Assembly: GCA_947561585.1 (NCBI GenBank)
Contig: CANNZV010000123.1
Coordinates: 744,001 to 808,000, forward strand
Length of the DNA: 64,000 bases
Direction: 5' to 3'
From: Caprella mutica
Lineage: Eukaryota; Arthropoda; Malacostraca; Amphipoda; Caprellidae
Shown: piece by piece, positions 21,131-33,720 of the stretch
How the letters are laid out: each line of letters begins with the position of its first letter
How positions within the stretch are numbered: position 1 is the first letter of the stretch
Made by a program: the position numbers and the translations under genes
The notes under the pieces: generated by a model
Told to the model about the DNA's origin: nothing
The model's database searches: none
Seen by the model: the letters and a program-made list of their open reading frames with translations, nothing else

Positions 21131-21513
21131 GTTTCCTGTGTATGAAATAAATTGCAATTAGACTATACTGCTATGAAGAATTATGATTTACAAATGTCAA
21201 TTCGTAAATAGTATTATTTGTCAAATTTACTAAATGATGTCATTGATACCAATTAGTAAAATTCAGTAAGATATTATATAGAATTATCGATAATTTCAAG
21301 ACTGGAGCCAAAATAAATCATATAGCAAAGTCCACAATTTACCCCATACTAGCCACCACTGAGAAAAATCTGAGATTGTGTCCATAAGTATCATTTGTAG
21401 TACTATAAGGTAATCTTATATAGGAACTTAGACAGGATAGGTATTAAGTTTTATAAGTGTAACTATTTAATCAATATATAATAGATAGAGCAATCAAATA
21501 AATAGTAAATATT

Positions 21514-21640
21514 ACATTCAAATCTCTCTTACTATCACGAGACAGGTAAACCATTCACTCAAATGTCTCTTACTATCACGAGACAGGTAAACCATTCACT
21601 CAGATCTCTCTTACTATCGCCAGACAGGTAATCCATTCAT
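21514..21640. repeat. Tandem repeat, 41-bp unit, 3 copies
   Basis: The unit contains CTCTTACTATCACGAGACAG followed by GTAAACCATTCACTCA. The third copy is diverged (CGCCAGACAGGTAATCC). It lies directly before the possible transcription start at 21651. Confidence 0.85.
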
Positions 21641-21650
21641 TCAGCAGATG

Positions 21651-21758
21651 GTCAGTCAGTGTTTTTGTTGATATTTTTTGTGGTAGTAAAACAGTTCCCG
21701 TAGCACCTGTGGTGGATCGATAACATTTTTTGTGCTAATAATTTGCTAAAACTTCCTG
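21651..21758 (+). other. Possible untranslated first exon with splice donor
   Basis: GTCAGTCAGTG at 21651 resembles the arthropod initiator TCAGT. About 105 bases downstream is a near-consensus splice donor, CCTG|GTGAGTATAGG, with GT at 21759. No ATG-led frame of note lies between, so this would be 5-prime untranslated. A 52-bp array starts within 40 bases after the donor and would lie in the first intron. This is inference from two short motifs only. Confidence 0.2.
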
Positions 21759-21795
21759 GTGAGTATAGGAGATAATTAGTTATATAAGCCGTAAA

Positions 21796-22540
21796 TAGTA
21801 TTGTATTTGTAGTAAAGTGAGTACTCATTGACTGTAGAGTGACATTATAGTATTGTATTTGTAGTAAAGAGGGTACTCATTTACTGTAGAGTGACATAAT
21901 AGTATTGTATTTGTAGTAAAGTGGGTACTCATTGACTGTAGAGTGACATTATAGTATTGTATTTGTAGTAAAGTGGGTACTCATTGACTGTAGAGTGACA
22001 TTATAGTATTGTATTTGTAGTAAAGTGGGTACTCATTTACTGTAGAGTGACATTACAGTATTGTATTTTCTAGTAAAGTTAGTACTCATTTACTGTAGAG
22101 TGACATTATAGTATTGTATTTGTAGTAAAGTGGGTACTCATTGACTGTAGAGTGACATTATAGTATTGTATTTGTAGTAAAGTGGGTACTCATTGACTGT
22201 AGAGTGACATTATAGTATTGTATTTGTAGTAAAGTGGGTACTCATTGACTGTAGAGTGACATTATAGTATTGTATTTGTAGTAAAGTGGGTACTCATTGA
22301 CTGTAGAGTGACATTATAGTATTGTATTTGTAGTAAAGTGGGTACTCATTGACTGTAGAGTGACATTATAGTATTGTATTTGTAGTAAAGTGGGTACTCA
22401 TTGACTGTAGAGTGACATTATAGTATTGTATTTGTAGTAAAGTGGGTACTCATTTACTGTAGAGTGACATTATAGTATTGTATTTTCTAGTAAAGTGGGT
22501 ACTCATTGACTGTAGAGTGACATTATAGTATTGTATTTGT
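21796..22540. repeat. Tandem array, 52-bp unit, about 14 copies
   Basis: The unit contains TAGTATTGTATTTGTAGTAA, then AGTGGGTACTCATTGACTGT and AGAGTGACAT. Two units carry TATTTTCTAG in place of TATTTGTAG and are one base longer. GACTG alternates with TACTG. Highly homogeneous. Non-coding. Confidence 0.95.
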
Positions 22541-25500
22541 ACAATCGTGACATTACAGGGTGATTAAAAAAAAAAGGCAACCGTGTTTTTGGATGACAAT
22601 ATTTTCCGAACTATACGAGGCACTTTTTAATGCTTTAATCCATCTTGAATATAATCTTTTTCACTATTAATTGATAAATTCATTTAAATTTGTGACATCG
22701 AACAATGGGTGTGACATCAATATTATTACAATAAAGTTGGTCGAGAATAAAATCCCGCAGAATTTTTTTTATGAAATAAAACAAATCTCTTCTCAGTATT
22801 CCTTACGAAAAACAATAAAATGCATGATCACAGAAAATTTTTTGTACCGTTAACAAGTTTAAAAACCTATTATATCATTATAAATTTCAATCTCCATGTC
22901 CTTCCATCTACCATACATTTTTCTCGGTGCAAATTTCTGCTGGTGTTCTCCTTGCCCGTAAAGACCTGATGATAATCTTTTGATTTTCTCCTTAGTTCTT
23001 CAAAGTCTAATTTGTTTTTTGCTGAATAACATGAACGGGACGAAATTTATCTCAGAATTATTGGGCTCTACTTAGCTAATATTCCTGCAGGTGATTTTGC
23101 AAGTTTCACTCGAATTGCGTGACGCTAAAGCTCTTTTATTTCTTCAGAGCTGCAGAGGCTCGCCTGGTAACTACTGATATTAAGTAAATATAACAGTAAA
23201 TGCTTTCATGTTTATTGATATTAATGCGATACATAAATACATCATTGACAATTAAAGTTTCAACAAATCAAGCCGATCCTCTCAGGCTCGTTGGTCGTTC
23301 CAGGGTTGAAGATGAGCAATGATCCTTATTCATTATGCAGTCAATAACTATTTAAGCTACAAAATTCATAAAGGTTGGCACGAAATGAGCCACAAGGAAG
23401 GTACTGTGAAAGGATCGAAGATTATGTTTTAAGATAAAGGATTGTTTTATAATTTTACCTTTACAATTTATTTATTTGGCATTAAAAACAATTTGTTTAG
23501 TACTAACTTATATGGGGTTTATCTTCCGTTCCAGCATTGGAAAGTAGTTAGCAATAACAGTTTTGGCAGGGACCATTTACGGCAATGCTCCAATTGAACA
23601 TTTACGTCTGTTTTCTATTTGTCTTTATCATCGACAGACAAATTAGTTGCACAATTTACTCAAGAGAGGGCGTCCTGATGAACATAAGTGCTTCTCTAAA
23701 TCCTGTTAAACAGACATTGTCGACACTTAGATTCGGCTGGTGTGTGAGATAATGTTACTAGAGGAGCAATGTGTGCCCCATTCAACTTCTCAAATGGAAG
23801 AAATTACTCAAGTTATTCGTACAGCGTAGAAAGAAGTGAAGTGAGTGATGCATTTATAATTATATTTACTTTCTATTGATTAACAATGTTCTATAAATTT
23901 TATACTGCTTACGTGAAACAAAAATTAAAATTCAACATTACAATTCACCTTTCAGAATGGAAAAGGAGTACTTAGATGCTTTATATTATACTCAGTATTA
24001 CTCACATATATCAATATAGCACATAAGGATATATTTTTGGTTAGAAGCGATGGATAAAATCCTTACTAAACATCTTGACCAAATTCAAAGTATCATTATT
24101 GATGTTGTGCATTGTACCTATTGTTGTAACAAAGGCTATATTAATATTGGAGTAGAGATCATATAGATAATTCGTAATCTTGAAAGTTTGAAGTAGAAAA
24201 TAGTAAAATACAACTTTTTTATTTTCCCACAATACAAAAAAAGGTTACATAAATTTTTATTCGCAGTTACTTTTTTCTTTAATAGAACTCAGTAATTAAC
24301 CATTACATCATTCATGAACATTTTTGTAAAAATTATCTTGCAATTAACCTGTATTAATAATTGAGCTTATAAATCCTTAAGAAACTAAAGTGCTGGGTAT
24401 ATTATATAGACTTCCATCTTACACGAATTGTGTTGATTAAAACTCAAGTCAATTTTACTGAACTTCGTACTGAAGTCTCGTAGTTATATTACGAATTATT
24501 TCTAGTTTAGTAGCATCATAATTATGTAGGTTCTCTATATACATATGTGTCAGATTTAAGAAGACCTCCATAAAAATATACCTATAATTGGAAAAACATT
24601 CTGGTCAATTTTATTTCATTCTGATTATTTCTTGGGGTATGTTATTGATAAATGAATATTGATAAATATTGAAATTGCATATACTGCACAGGCTTTTACG
24701 CAAAATCTACATTACTTAACTGACGAAATATTACCCAATAAATAACTCGTATTCTTCCCCCAGCTCTCTTTTCCAAGTAAGTTAGTCTATCGCAGTATAA
24801 GAATTCCTCATTTTATTGCTCATTAAATAGCTTCCTCAGTAGTTCTTTTGTTTCTTGCCGCAGTGTGTGTTTTGAAGGGAAAGCTTTTACGACCGTACAC
24901 ACCTACTCTCACATAGCAGAGACTGGTGAGAACTGTCACAGTCACTGGCGATATTCGGGGAACTGTTAAAGAAACGAGTGATTGAATGTATTCCGAAGCT
25001 ACTGTGCTGACGAAATGAGGGAAAATGTTTGACATTTATGCAATACTAGTAAAATAATTAAAAAGAGTAATAAGTAATTGTATTCTATTTAATCTTTGTA
25101 TTTTTTACTTTTTATAATACATATCACGAGAAAAGACATCAGGTTGAGATATATAGAAGAAATTTAACTATATACATTTTTAATATATTTTTGTAATTTG
25201 ACAGATGTATTGACATAATTATTCTACTGTTTTTTTCCTGAAGGGTTTTTCTTGGTACATTCACTAAAAAATACCTTGCAGGAAGATTTAAATAATGAAA
25301 TATAATGTACAGAATATCTGAAATAATCGGAAGAAATTTATCATATTGATTAACGAATGTTAAAATAATGAAACAAATTATGGTCTTATATATACATTAC
25401 ATAACATATGATAGAAATATGCACCTTACAGTCAATTAAGTTTTTGAAGAAATTAATTAATAAGAGTAAAAAAACAAGAATTGATTTTTTTTTTATTAAA

Positions 25501-26212
25501 ATAAGTTACACTAAGTGCGCTCAAATTTACTTTCCTGCAAAATCAAATGTACATCTAGGCATACCCCATTCTTATTACAACTCGCACATAATATGACAAG
25601 TCAAATAAATCAGGAACATATTTCAGGTATTTATTCCTACTGGTACAGAAACTAATTGAGGAGTAACTTGACAATTTTATAGGTAGTTTTCAGTTGACAA
25701 TTTTATCGGTAGTCGCCGTAATTATTACGAACATTATTATCATGTATATTGGATTGATCAAATCTCATTTTATGGCTAATAATTTAAGTATATTATATTT
25801 ATCATGAAATGATCTTCAATTTATCTTACCTGCATGGTCATAATGTTTGTAATAGTTACGGAGAAAACAGCTTAACTGAAAGTTAGGTATACCTATTCAC
25901 CAAGCTTGCAAATGAACCAATGAACAGCTGGTTAATATTTCCCATCTCCTGTAATACATATGTTTTCTGACTAGTTGTAAATCTAAATTATTTCTAAATA
26001 CAAAATAATTAATTTGTTTCAGTTATCAGTTTCAGCAGTTTGAATTTTGTTAAATTTTTTTATTAAATATAAAATTTATTATATAAATGGAAGATTTCAA
26101 TTTATTTCACAAGTTTTATTTATTATTTGAATTGTAGAAATAAATTTTTATATAGAAATATAGATCCTAATAAATTATTGTATGTAAAATAAATATATAA
26201 GCAAATAAAAGA
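22541..26212. other. AT-rich segment with scattered less-biased patches
   Basis: TACAGGGTGATTAAAAAAAA at 22555 resembles the end of a TA-inserting mariner-type element, but no matching opposite end was found. Patches at 23270-23330, 23540-23830 and 24830-25030 are less AT-biased, yet none gives a recognised protein. Positions 25810-25885 are a partial copy of the MITE interior at 10852-11154. No RNA gene seen. Confidence 0.4.
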
Positions 26213-26335
26213 GATGACTGGAAATCAAATGACCGGACAATAATAATTATTGACTGGGGATCAAATGGTAAGGGGATCAAATGACCTGGGTTCTAATGAC
26301 CGGAGAACTTTTGACCGGGGATCAATTGAACAGTC
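26213..26335. repeat. Degenerate tandem repeat
   Basis: About six diverged units of 15-22 bases built on GACCGGGGATCAAATGACCG, for example GACTGGGGATCAAATGG and TTTGACCGGGGATCAATTG. The spacing is irregular. Confidence 0.75.
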
Positions 26336-28739
26336 ACCAAATATTCCTATGTAATTTAATTAATTTGTGAATGCATAATTAATAGAGAGTAAAGTAATAA
26401 GAAAATTAGTAGTCCGGTAGACAATATCACCTTCCTAGTCAGAAAAGTATTAACGATTGATTTGAAAAAAGTATAGGTTATCTACGATAATAAATTTATC
26501 CACTTTGTTATAGTCTATTTAAATTGGATTTTTTTTATAATGGAAATTACAATATTCTTACAAATAATTCGGTCAGCATTTTATATTAAATTCCCCATCT
26601 CTTATCGCACTGATAGTATAAGCCAATTCACTCACATCATCAAAGATATTCCTCTGTCTGCCATTGTGGACAGTAAATACCTGCAGGCAAGTCTTTGGAG
26701 TCTTCCTTTGAATATTCATTGCTTTAATCATATAAATAGACGAATAACCAATTGTCAATATTTAACCACATAATTCTATCAGCATTTCAATGATATTATT
26801 ACTATACATCTTTCGATCTTCCTTTATTTGATACATTGAATAAAGTCTTCATAAAATTGTAATTTATAAAGTTCATTTGTTATGATTATTTTTTTCTAAC
26901 TCGTTAATGAACACTATCTATTTTTTATATAGTTAGCTACCGCTGTCATTTAATTTTTCTAGAGTTAAGTCATGATTCTATACATCATTTTTGAATAAAT
27001 TAAACTTACTAATGTCAATAAAATTGTTCTATCAAATATTCCGTCATTCTGGAATATGGTTTGTTTTGAGTATCATATCCGGCCATTGACTTATATCTTG
27101 GGGAAGGTTATTCATATATTAATGATATTAATTGAAGAGCCTCTGGGTGTGATATATAATAAATAGGATAAATAACATACATGTTATGGGAGTATTCGTT
27201 TGCAAAAGTACAGATTGAATATTATGATGGGTCTGTCTTCAGCCACGTTTAATTGGTCATCCCATGTAGTCCCAAACTGTTCTTTACAAGCTGTATGTAA
27301 GGCCCTTATCGAGTGAGGACTGAGTTCAGGTCGCTCTTGTGTAATTGTTTTAATTTATTGTAATTTAGTATTGATATTACGGAGGCTTTTTATTATTATA
27401 GCACTGCATATTAATATACAATATACTTTTTCAATTTTATGATAAAATTTCTGTTTAATATCTATGTACGTACATTAATAAGATGAAATTAAACGCATAA
27501 TTTATATGGATGAACTACTTTGTGTTGAAGGTAATATCTGTTTGTACATAAGCATCAGAAAATTGTAATACTAGCGGTCTTGATTATCTATTTGAATGAA
27601 AAATATGCTAAATCTATCAGCATATCTTCTCATGACTTCCATCTCACAGTAATGTCCTCTGCTCCCAAATATCTAGATTGAAGAGTACCCATCAGTAGCG
27701 GCAGATTAGCTCCATCAATCACTTCAATGAACCCATCACAGCAAATAGCGTTTCTTTCGGTGTGATGGAGGATGTTAACACATATTTGCATAATACAAAG
27801 GCAAGTGCAGAGGATATTTCTCAGCCTTCCTCTTAGGAGTCATGTCATTCGTTGTAGTCCCACTGGGCTGTTATTGTAATAAGGTGCCTTCTTTCGGCAC
27901 TTACCAAAATATAGCGTCTGATATCGACAATATTACCTTCCGAATAAAGTTGTCTTCTTTCGATACTGCTACCAAAATGAGGCCCATTCTTTCGACAATT
28001 ACCTACCCACTGTTTGATTGATACTTATTTGGCGCATTGGATACAAAGATCTTCAGTGGGCCTTCCATTGATCTACAAATCCACTGCATCTTCATTTAAC
28101 AACTCCAACTTTGGAACTGACAAGGCTGAAGTCAGAAGAATTTTTTTTTAATGAACTATTATTTTTAAATAAAAAATGTTGTAAGATTGAGATATACAAT
28201 GAAGTGATAACTGCTGCATTAAACAATTTTACATTAATATATATTTCTTAAATAACTTTAAATTATTCATCAGTTACGGCTTCATTCACAAAGTCCACTT
28301 TTTCCTAGGTTAATGTCTATAATAACTATTTCGTCAGGTCGACCTAAGTAATTGTCTGGCAGATTTTCACAAGAACAGTATCTTGTATGTATACAAATTT
28401 ACAACAATTTTACTAGAATTTATCATTTTAGTATCTATTTATTTTGAACCAACTGCGCTTAAAAGAAAAATTGGAAAAATTAGATAGTGTAGCTTTGTAA
28501 GTAAAATTTCAAATCAGGCAGAATCGTTACGATGCCTATTATATTGAAAATATTATTTCCATATTATGAGCAAAACACATATAGATATATTTTTCTAATA
28601 TTGATCTACATATAAATTTGTTCGATTTGGGCAATTCCGTGAAGGAAAATATTATACTATATAAAATACAATTACAAAGTAGAATAGACAATGTGAAGAA
28701 AACCAATAGAATGAACGATCAAGTATAGGAATATCACAG
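26336..28739. other. AT-rich non-coding segment
   Basis: No recognised gene. Around 27885-28010 three diverged pieces share TTCTTTCG followed by a CTACCAAAAT-like stretch, perhaps a decayed repeat. Positions 27660-28120 are less AT-biased, but every frame is broken. Confidence 0.4.
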
Positions 28740-28860
28740 TCGATAAATTTACTATCGAAAGGTCGTCTATTGTTGTTGATTGCGCTAAATATTCATCGTA
28801 TTCATTATGATTTCTAACATCATTGTCAGGATTTTTTTGTAGATAATGTCAAATGATAGA
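28740..28860 (+). repeat. Dispersed repeat family H, copy
   Basis: GGTCGTCTATTGTTGTTGAT is followed by GCGCTAAATATTCATCGT, a TTATGATTTCTAACATCATT block and TTGTCAGGATTTTTTTG. The same order of blocks occurs at 36345-36475. Shorter, partly inverted pieces occur near 180, 2610, 31205 and 44040. This is probably a MITE or SINE family; the termini are not defined. Confidence 0.55.
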
Positions 28861-29804
28861 CTTCAAGAGACATTAATTGATTACAAATTACTTGTTGATT
28901 TTCCTCGAATCATGTATCGTCGTAGATTATGATTTTTCAATTGCAAAACAATCTGTATTAGAAATTACCTAAATCAAAAATTTTCTCTTCAACATCAATA
29001 ATTATCTTGTTCATTTTGTAAGATCTTCATATTAAAACCAGACAATTAATACACAACAAACTAGGATCAGGCATGCTTAAAAATTAATTTAGGATAATTC
29101 TAAATAAAAGCCATTCGTAAGTAAATCATTACAATGCAAATTATCCATGGTGATAATATTTGAAAAGAAAGAACAATGTAAATATCAGTGCCTGAGTGAC
29201 GGTGTAATTCATGCGTGTTTCACTTTCAATCACTTAAAATATATCCTAACACAACAGAGAAAAGGCAAATGTGAACAGAAGGCAACAGTTGGTTCTGAGG
29301 GAGTGTTTTTATTCTTAATATTTTTATTGGATTAATATTCGATAGAAGAGAGAGAAAGCAATCTTGTTTTCTGTTCACCAATAAAGTTAAATATCACTCA
29401 TATAATGTTACTGATTTCATATGATATTTTTTAATAAATCTGGTTACACGATGACGATTTTTATAAAATTTTAAAATAATAGGAAACTAGAAAACGTGAT
29501 TTGAGAAATAAACATCATGTAGAGACATTATTTTGGTACATTTGAATTAATGATAATGGTATTGATTTGTTGATTATTTTAAAATATAATTAATGTTAAT
29601 TATTTGGTTAGTATGTTTTTTGGTTAATAATTGAGAGACTATAACCTTTTTTTTTTCTCGATAATCCTTAATTAATAAACTTTTTGTTCAGAGTACTATG
29701 TTTCAATTAAAACTATGAGATGATTGCAATATATAATATATATAAACAATGAATGAAAGAGAAGATCAATCACTGTAGTTTAAAATAATTAATTATCCCA
29801 TTGA
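28861..29804. other. AT-rich non-coding segment
   Basis: Contains an unremarkable 62-codon frame at 29147-29335 and poly-T runs. Nothing recognised. Confidence 0.45.
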
Positions 29805-30126
29805 GATCTGAATGCACAGCTCATTATTTGTTGTGCCAATACACATGTTGTTCCTGTGAGAGCTCTAGAGAGGCAAAGAGAAGACAGGAGTGAGGCAGAT
29901 TTGGCCTCTAATGAAGGCAAGTCTCCTATCGAGACAAAGATGCCTCATTTCCGCCTTTGTCTCGCAAGACTGAAGGGTTACTTGTACGCTACTAAGACGG
30001 AAATTGTCGAGAGGAGTGGCGAGATAATGGCCTGCATTGCAAATAATGAGACGATGCACTTTGATCCAGGTAAACACACCACTGTGCATCAACATCGTGA
30101 TGAGTATATTGAGAGTATAGTTATAG
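29805..30126 (+). CDS. Candidate internal coding exon, unrecognised
   Basis: The frame is open from 29805 through 30126 and ends at a good splice-donor-like AG|GTATGT at 30127. Composition is clearly less AT-biased than the surroundings, and the peptide looks protein-like: REDRSEADLASNEGKSP, ARLKGYLYATKTEIVERSGE, then HQHRDEYIESIVIG. A possible acceptor CACAG lies at 29815-29819. No signal peptide, membrane segment or known motif is seen. Translating past 30126 enters a dispersed repeat, which supports an exon end there. The minus strand is also open over 29865-30095, a reason for caution. Confidence 0.3.
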
Positions 30127-30139
30127 GTATGTATTTATT

Positions 30140-30390
30140 GAGCGTTAATGTTACTCTCTTCAACTGCGAGGTCTTAGATTTTGTGCTGGGTAGGCTCGTA
30201 ATAATCATTCACTCTATCACTTCTTCATTTTCCTCTTGCATTTGCGATTGCAGTCATCGATGCTTGTAGAATAGATTTTCTCTATACAAGATCGTAGTCA
30301 CAGACTGTTAGTAGATGACTTTATTCATGGATACACTTTCTTTTCTCAGTACTCCATCATGTCCCTTGTATACAACTGCTCATATGATGA
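30140..30390 (+). repeat. Dispersed repeat family R, copy 1
   Basis: It shares with 61385-61720 the ordered blocks CTCTTCAACT-CGAGGT, GTAGGCTCGTA, CTTCATTTTCCTCTT and GTCCCTTGTAT. Divergence is moderate. The family is unknown. Frames through it are broken. Confidence 0.65.
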
Positions 30391-33024
30391 TTTTAGCTCC
30401 CTACTAATTTATTATTTCTATACCTTACATCTGTTTGTAAATTTAGAGAAATCCCTAATACTCCCGGAATCTCAGTGTATTACAGTACAGAGTTGAAGTA
30501 TTTTAAATTTAACTCATATTTCAAAAAAATGACCATAGGACCATAATTATAAATGACTATTATAAATTCGGTATTTATTTAGTTTTTCAGATATTCATGA
30601 ATTATGAGCATAATAGCGATCTTACAGCATAGAATTTCGAAATTTTGTATTTACGATTAAATCAGTTGTAGTCTCTCGAGACCTCCATTTTATGAGCTTG
30701 GAAGGGAGAATTATAATTCGGATTTTGAAAAATGTAATTTAATATGAATATTATTTAATTTACTGATATAATTACATGAAACTGTTAACTGAATAGTGAA
30801 TGCAGATTAATTTATAATAATTTTACACCCACCGTAATTTTTCAATTAATTCTACTTGATTCTCCATATAATGTAACGTAAATATCATAATAATTAGATG
30901 GTTAGTTGCAAAATATCTTTGCTTCAACATGTATGACTTTTAATATCAAATTAATAGTATGGGAAAACTCATCAACAAACATAAACTGTTGTCTTATTTT
31001 AAAAATGATACAAAAATAAAGTGAACAAATTGCAGAACTTATGAAAGAGCTTCTCCGCATCACAATAGGTAAATCAAACAGCAAATCGAATAATGTTAAT
31101 ATTAGGTCACGTGCATGTCTTTGAGAGACAATTTCTGTCTTATTTCAAAATCAGATCACAAAATTTAAAACAAATCAATGACTCTACGTTCATATTTGAA
31201 AAGATACCGACACGTAAAAATATCCGTTAGATCTCCTATTATTGATGATTACGGTAAATATTGAACATAATTTAACGCAAAATAACATAATTATTGACTT
31301 TTCATGGTGATTATTTGTCGAGAATATCATTCGAATCATTTCGAATATAACTTCAATAGTAATCGACTATTTCAATTTTACGACTGGTTATGTAATTATC
31401 ATCAAATTTTTTACTCTTCCATGTTTCATTAACTTCCATATATGGAATAATTTTTGGTAGCACAAAATAATTTCGAACCAAATTTTTCCAAATAAAATTT
31501 AATATTAACATTTTTCTATTGTAACTTTAAGATCAGAGGAGATTTGTATCATTCGATTCACACTTTCCAATACATACTGAATGATATGTGAAACAATGAA
31601 TGAACTAACGTTAAAACTAACTAAAATAAACTATGATAATTATTGTTTCACGCCTAATAGAATATTGATTAAATGGCTACTTTTATACATTGAAATTTAA
31701 TAAGTATAACCAATATATTGATTCATATTAGAAGCATGCAATTCCGAGTCAAATTTCCCCTTTGTTGTTCACATTCCTATGTTCCCATTATTCTCCTGTT
31801 GCCATTACATCATAGCACAGCTAAGTAACCTTCTTCCGAAGTTAATTAGAATTGTATTCAAGAGACCAACCGATCATCCCAAACTGCAACTCAAGCCGCA
31901 GCAATCTAGGTAATATTGTAAATAGAGTATAAGAGTGGCCCCACAACACTCCCCTGTGTGCACTTTCAACTCTATGGAACTCTGCCTTACACTCAGTTAG
32001 AGAAAAGAAACATTCTTATTATTTAGTTAAATGAATATGAACTGTTACTTCTGGTTATATTAATAATTATTATGAGAAATATAAAGAACATACGAAAAAA
32101 TATTGATGAAAATAATATATCAACTTCAGGATATTTTATCCAGAAAAATATAATTCAATTCGTACGATATTACACGGTATCTAGTTTATTATTTGTAATA
32201 CATATAAACATAAATAGATATAGAAAATAGAATATATTGAAATTTATTTATTTACTCTATTATATTATCCCCTTCTAATTCATCTGTTATTGAAGTCATT
32301 AACACAGATGTGACTAAAATCGAAATCATTTCCCCCTTCTTAGAGGTAAAAAAAATATAAAAACTACCGGAGTCGAACATGTGAATTTATGGTTACAATT
32401 CAATATACCATTCATTAGCATTAGAATTTGTATTCATAGGACTGGGACATCGATTGATATCATTTGCGAATAGCTTTGATCAAATGTTTTTTTTCAATAA
32501 TTCTTAGTTAGTGTACTGTATTAAAGGAATTTGTTTAACTCTATATAATATGAAAATAATATATTAAATGGAGTTTTCATTTAAAATAATTAAAATCTAT
32601 ATACTGTATAACACTGATACCCAAAATTCGATGACAAAAAACATTTTAAAAAATGTATACTTGGAATTATACTTCTTATTACAGTTTTCTTTATTTATTA
32701 TAAAAAATACAGTGAAGTTTAGACCACATAATGTGATAAGTAAACATTAACTACATATTTGCTGTCCTCCTTTTTCACTTTCTTAATAACAAATCAAATA
32801 ATATCGAATTGAATAAAATGCCCTCACTTTTATTTGTAGATTTTATTGTTTGGAATAAGAGAGAGGGCAATAAAGAACACATTAGAGGGTTAGTCTGACC
32901 TTATTCAAGCTACTTTACTGTAGAACTTTATCACCTCTCGAAAATTATTAGACAATGCGCTTATAGAGTGCAAACGAATGAGTGAACACATTTACAGATA
33001 ATTTCTTTAGTGTGAGGGAACTAT
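30391..33024. other. AT-rich non-coding segment
   Basis: A short family-H piece (GATTACGGTAAATATTGA) lies near 31248. Positions 31780-31990 are less AT-biased but have no frame. No other feature is supported. Confidence 0.45.
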
Positions 33025-33215
33025 AATTACAGAGTAGCTTTTCTGCATCAATGAACACTCACTGAATAGTGGTAAGTTACTTCGCCTATGGATCTTTTTT
33101 CATTTCAGGCTATTTCCGAGTCCCTTGTTATTTCATTTTTCTTTGACGTTAGTCAGTTTGGCCTGTGGTTCAAAAGTAGACGTTAAAATATAATCCGGTG
33201 AAATATAATAGATCA
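33025..33215 (+). repeat. Dispersed repeat family R, copy 2 (3-prime half)
   Basis: Blocks GAGTAGCTTTTCTGCATC, AGTGGTAAGT, GAGTCCCTTGT and CTTTGACGT-AG, then GGCCTGTGGTTC, run in the same order as at 61555-61700. Confidence 0.65.
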
Positions 33216-33419
33216 TCATAGAATATTTTATGCAGTATAGTAATTAATGTTTTGATAATATTGATAATAAAAACAATTCTTTTGAATTTCATTTCATTAA
33301 ACACGATATTCTATTTTGACATTCTAATATTTGTTAAAAATAAAAATATGCTAAACAATTTTGAAGTTCAAATTTAGAGGAAATTTTAATCTTACAATTT
33401 AGTTATTTATTGTTGTAGT

Positions 33420-33720
33420 GACAAAAAAATATCGACCTAACTGGAAAAGGCACTCGTAGAGCGTAAACCGTCGCGGAATACCCATTAAATTTCAGGCAAT
33501 TTGGTTGAATACCTTTTCAGTTACAAATGACTTTGACCATGACTAATGAACCCAATCTTTCCTAAAATATAATCAAATAGTTTCTTAATAATGACCAATT
33601 GTCCTACCAATTTTCAGGCAATTTGGTTGAATAACTTTTGAGTTATGCGAATTGGAAGATTACAAATAAATGAATATATATTGCCGATCAAAACATTACT
33701 TTCCGAGATTTTGCAAAGAT
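33420..33720 (+). repeat. Dispersed repeat family P, copy 1
   Basis: It begins GGCACTCGTAGAGCGTA and carries two diverged units with AATTTGGTTGAATA followed by TTTTGAGTTA, ending near GCCGATCAAAACATTAC. It resembles the longer copy at 36960-37390. The unit architecture, about 125 bp with TGACCTTGACC and a GGTTGAATACTTTTGAGTTA-type tail, is found in invertebrate interspersed repeats. I do not assign a named family. Confidence 0.6.

Noticed and set aside
22553..22580. TACAGGGTGATTAAAA as a mariner-type terminal repeat
   Set aside because: No inverted partner end was found within several kilobases, so an element cannot be delimited.
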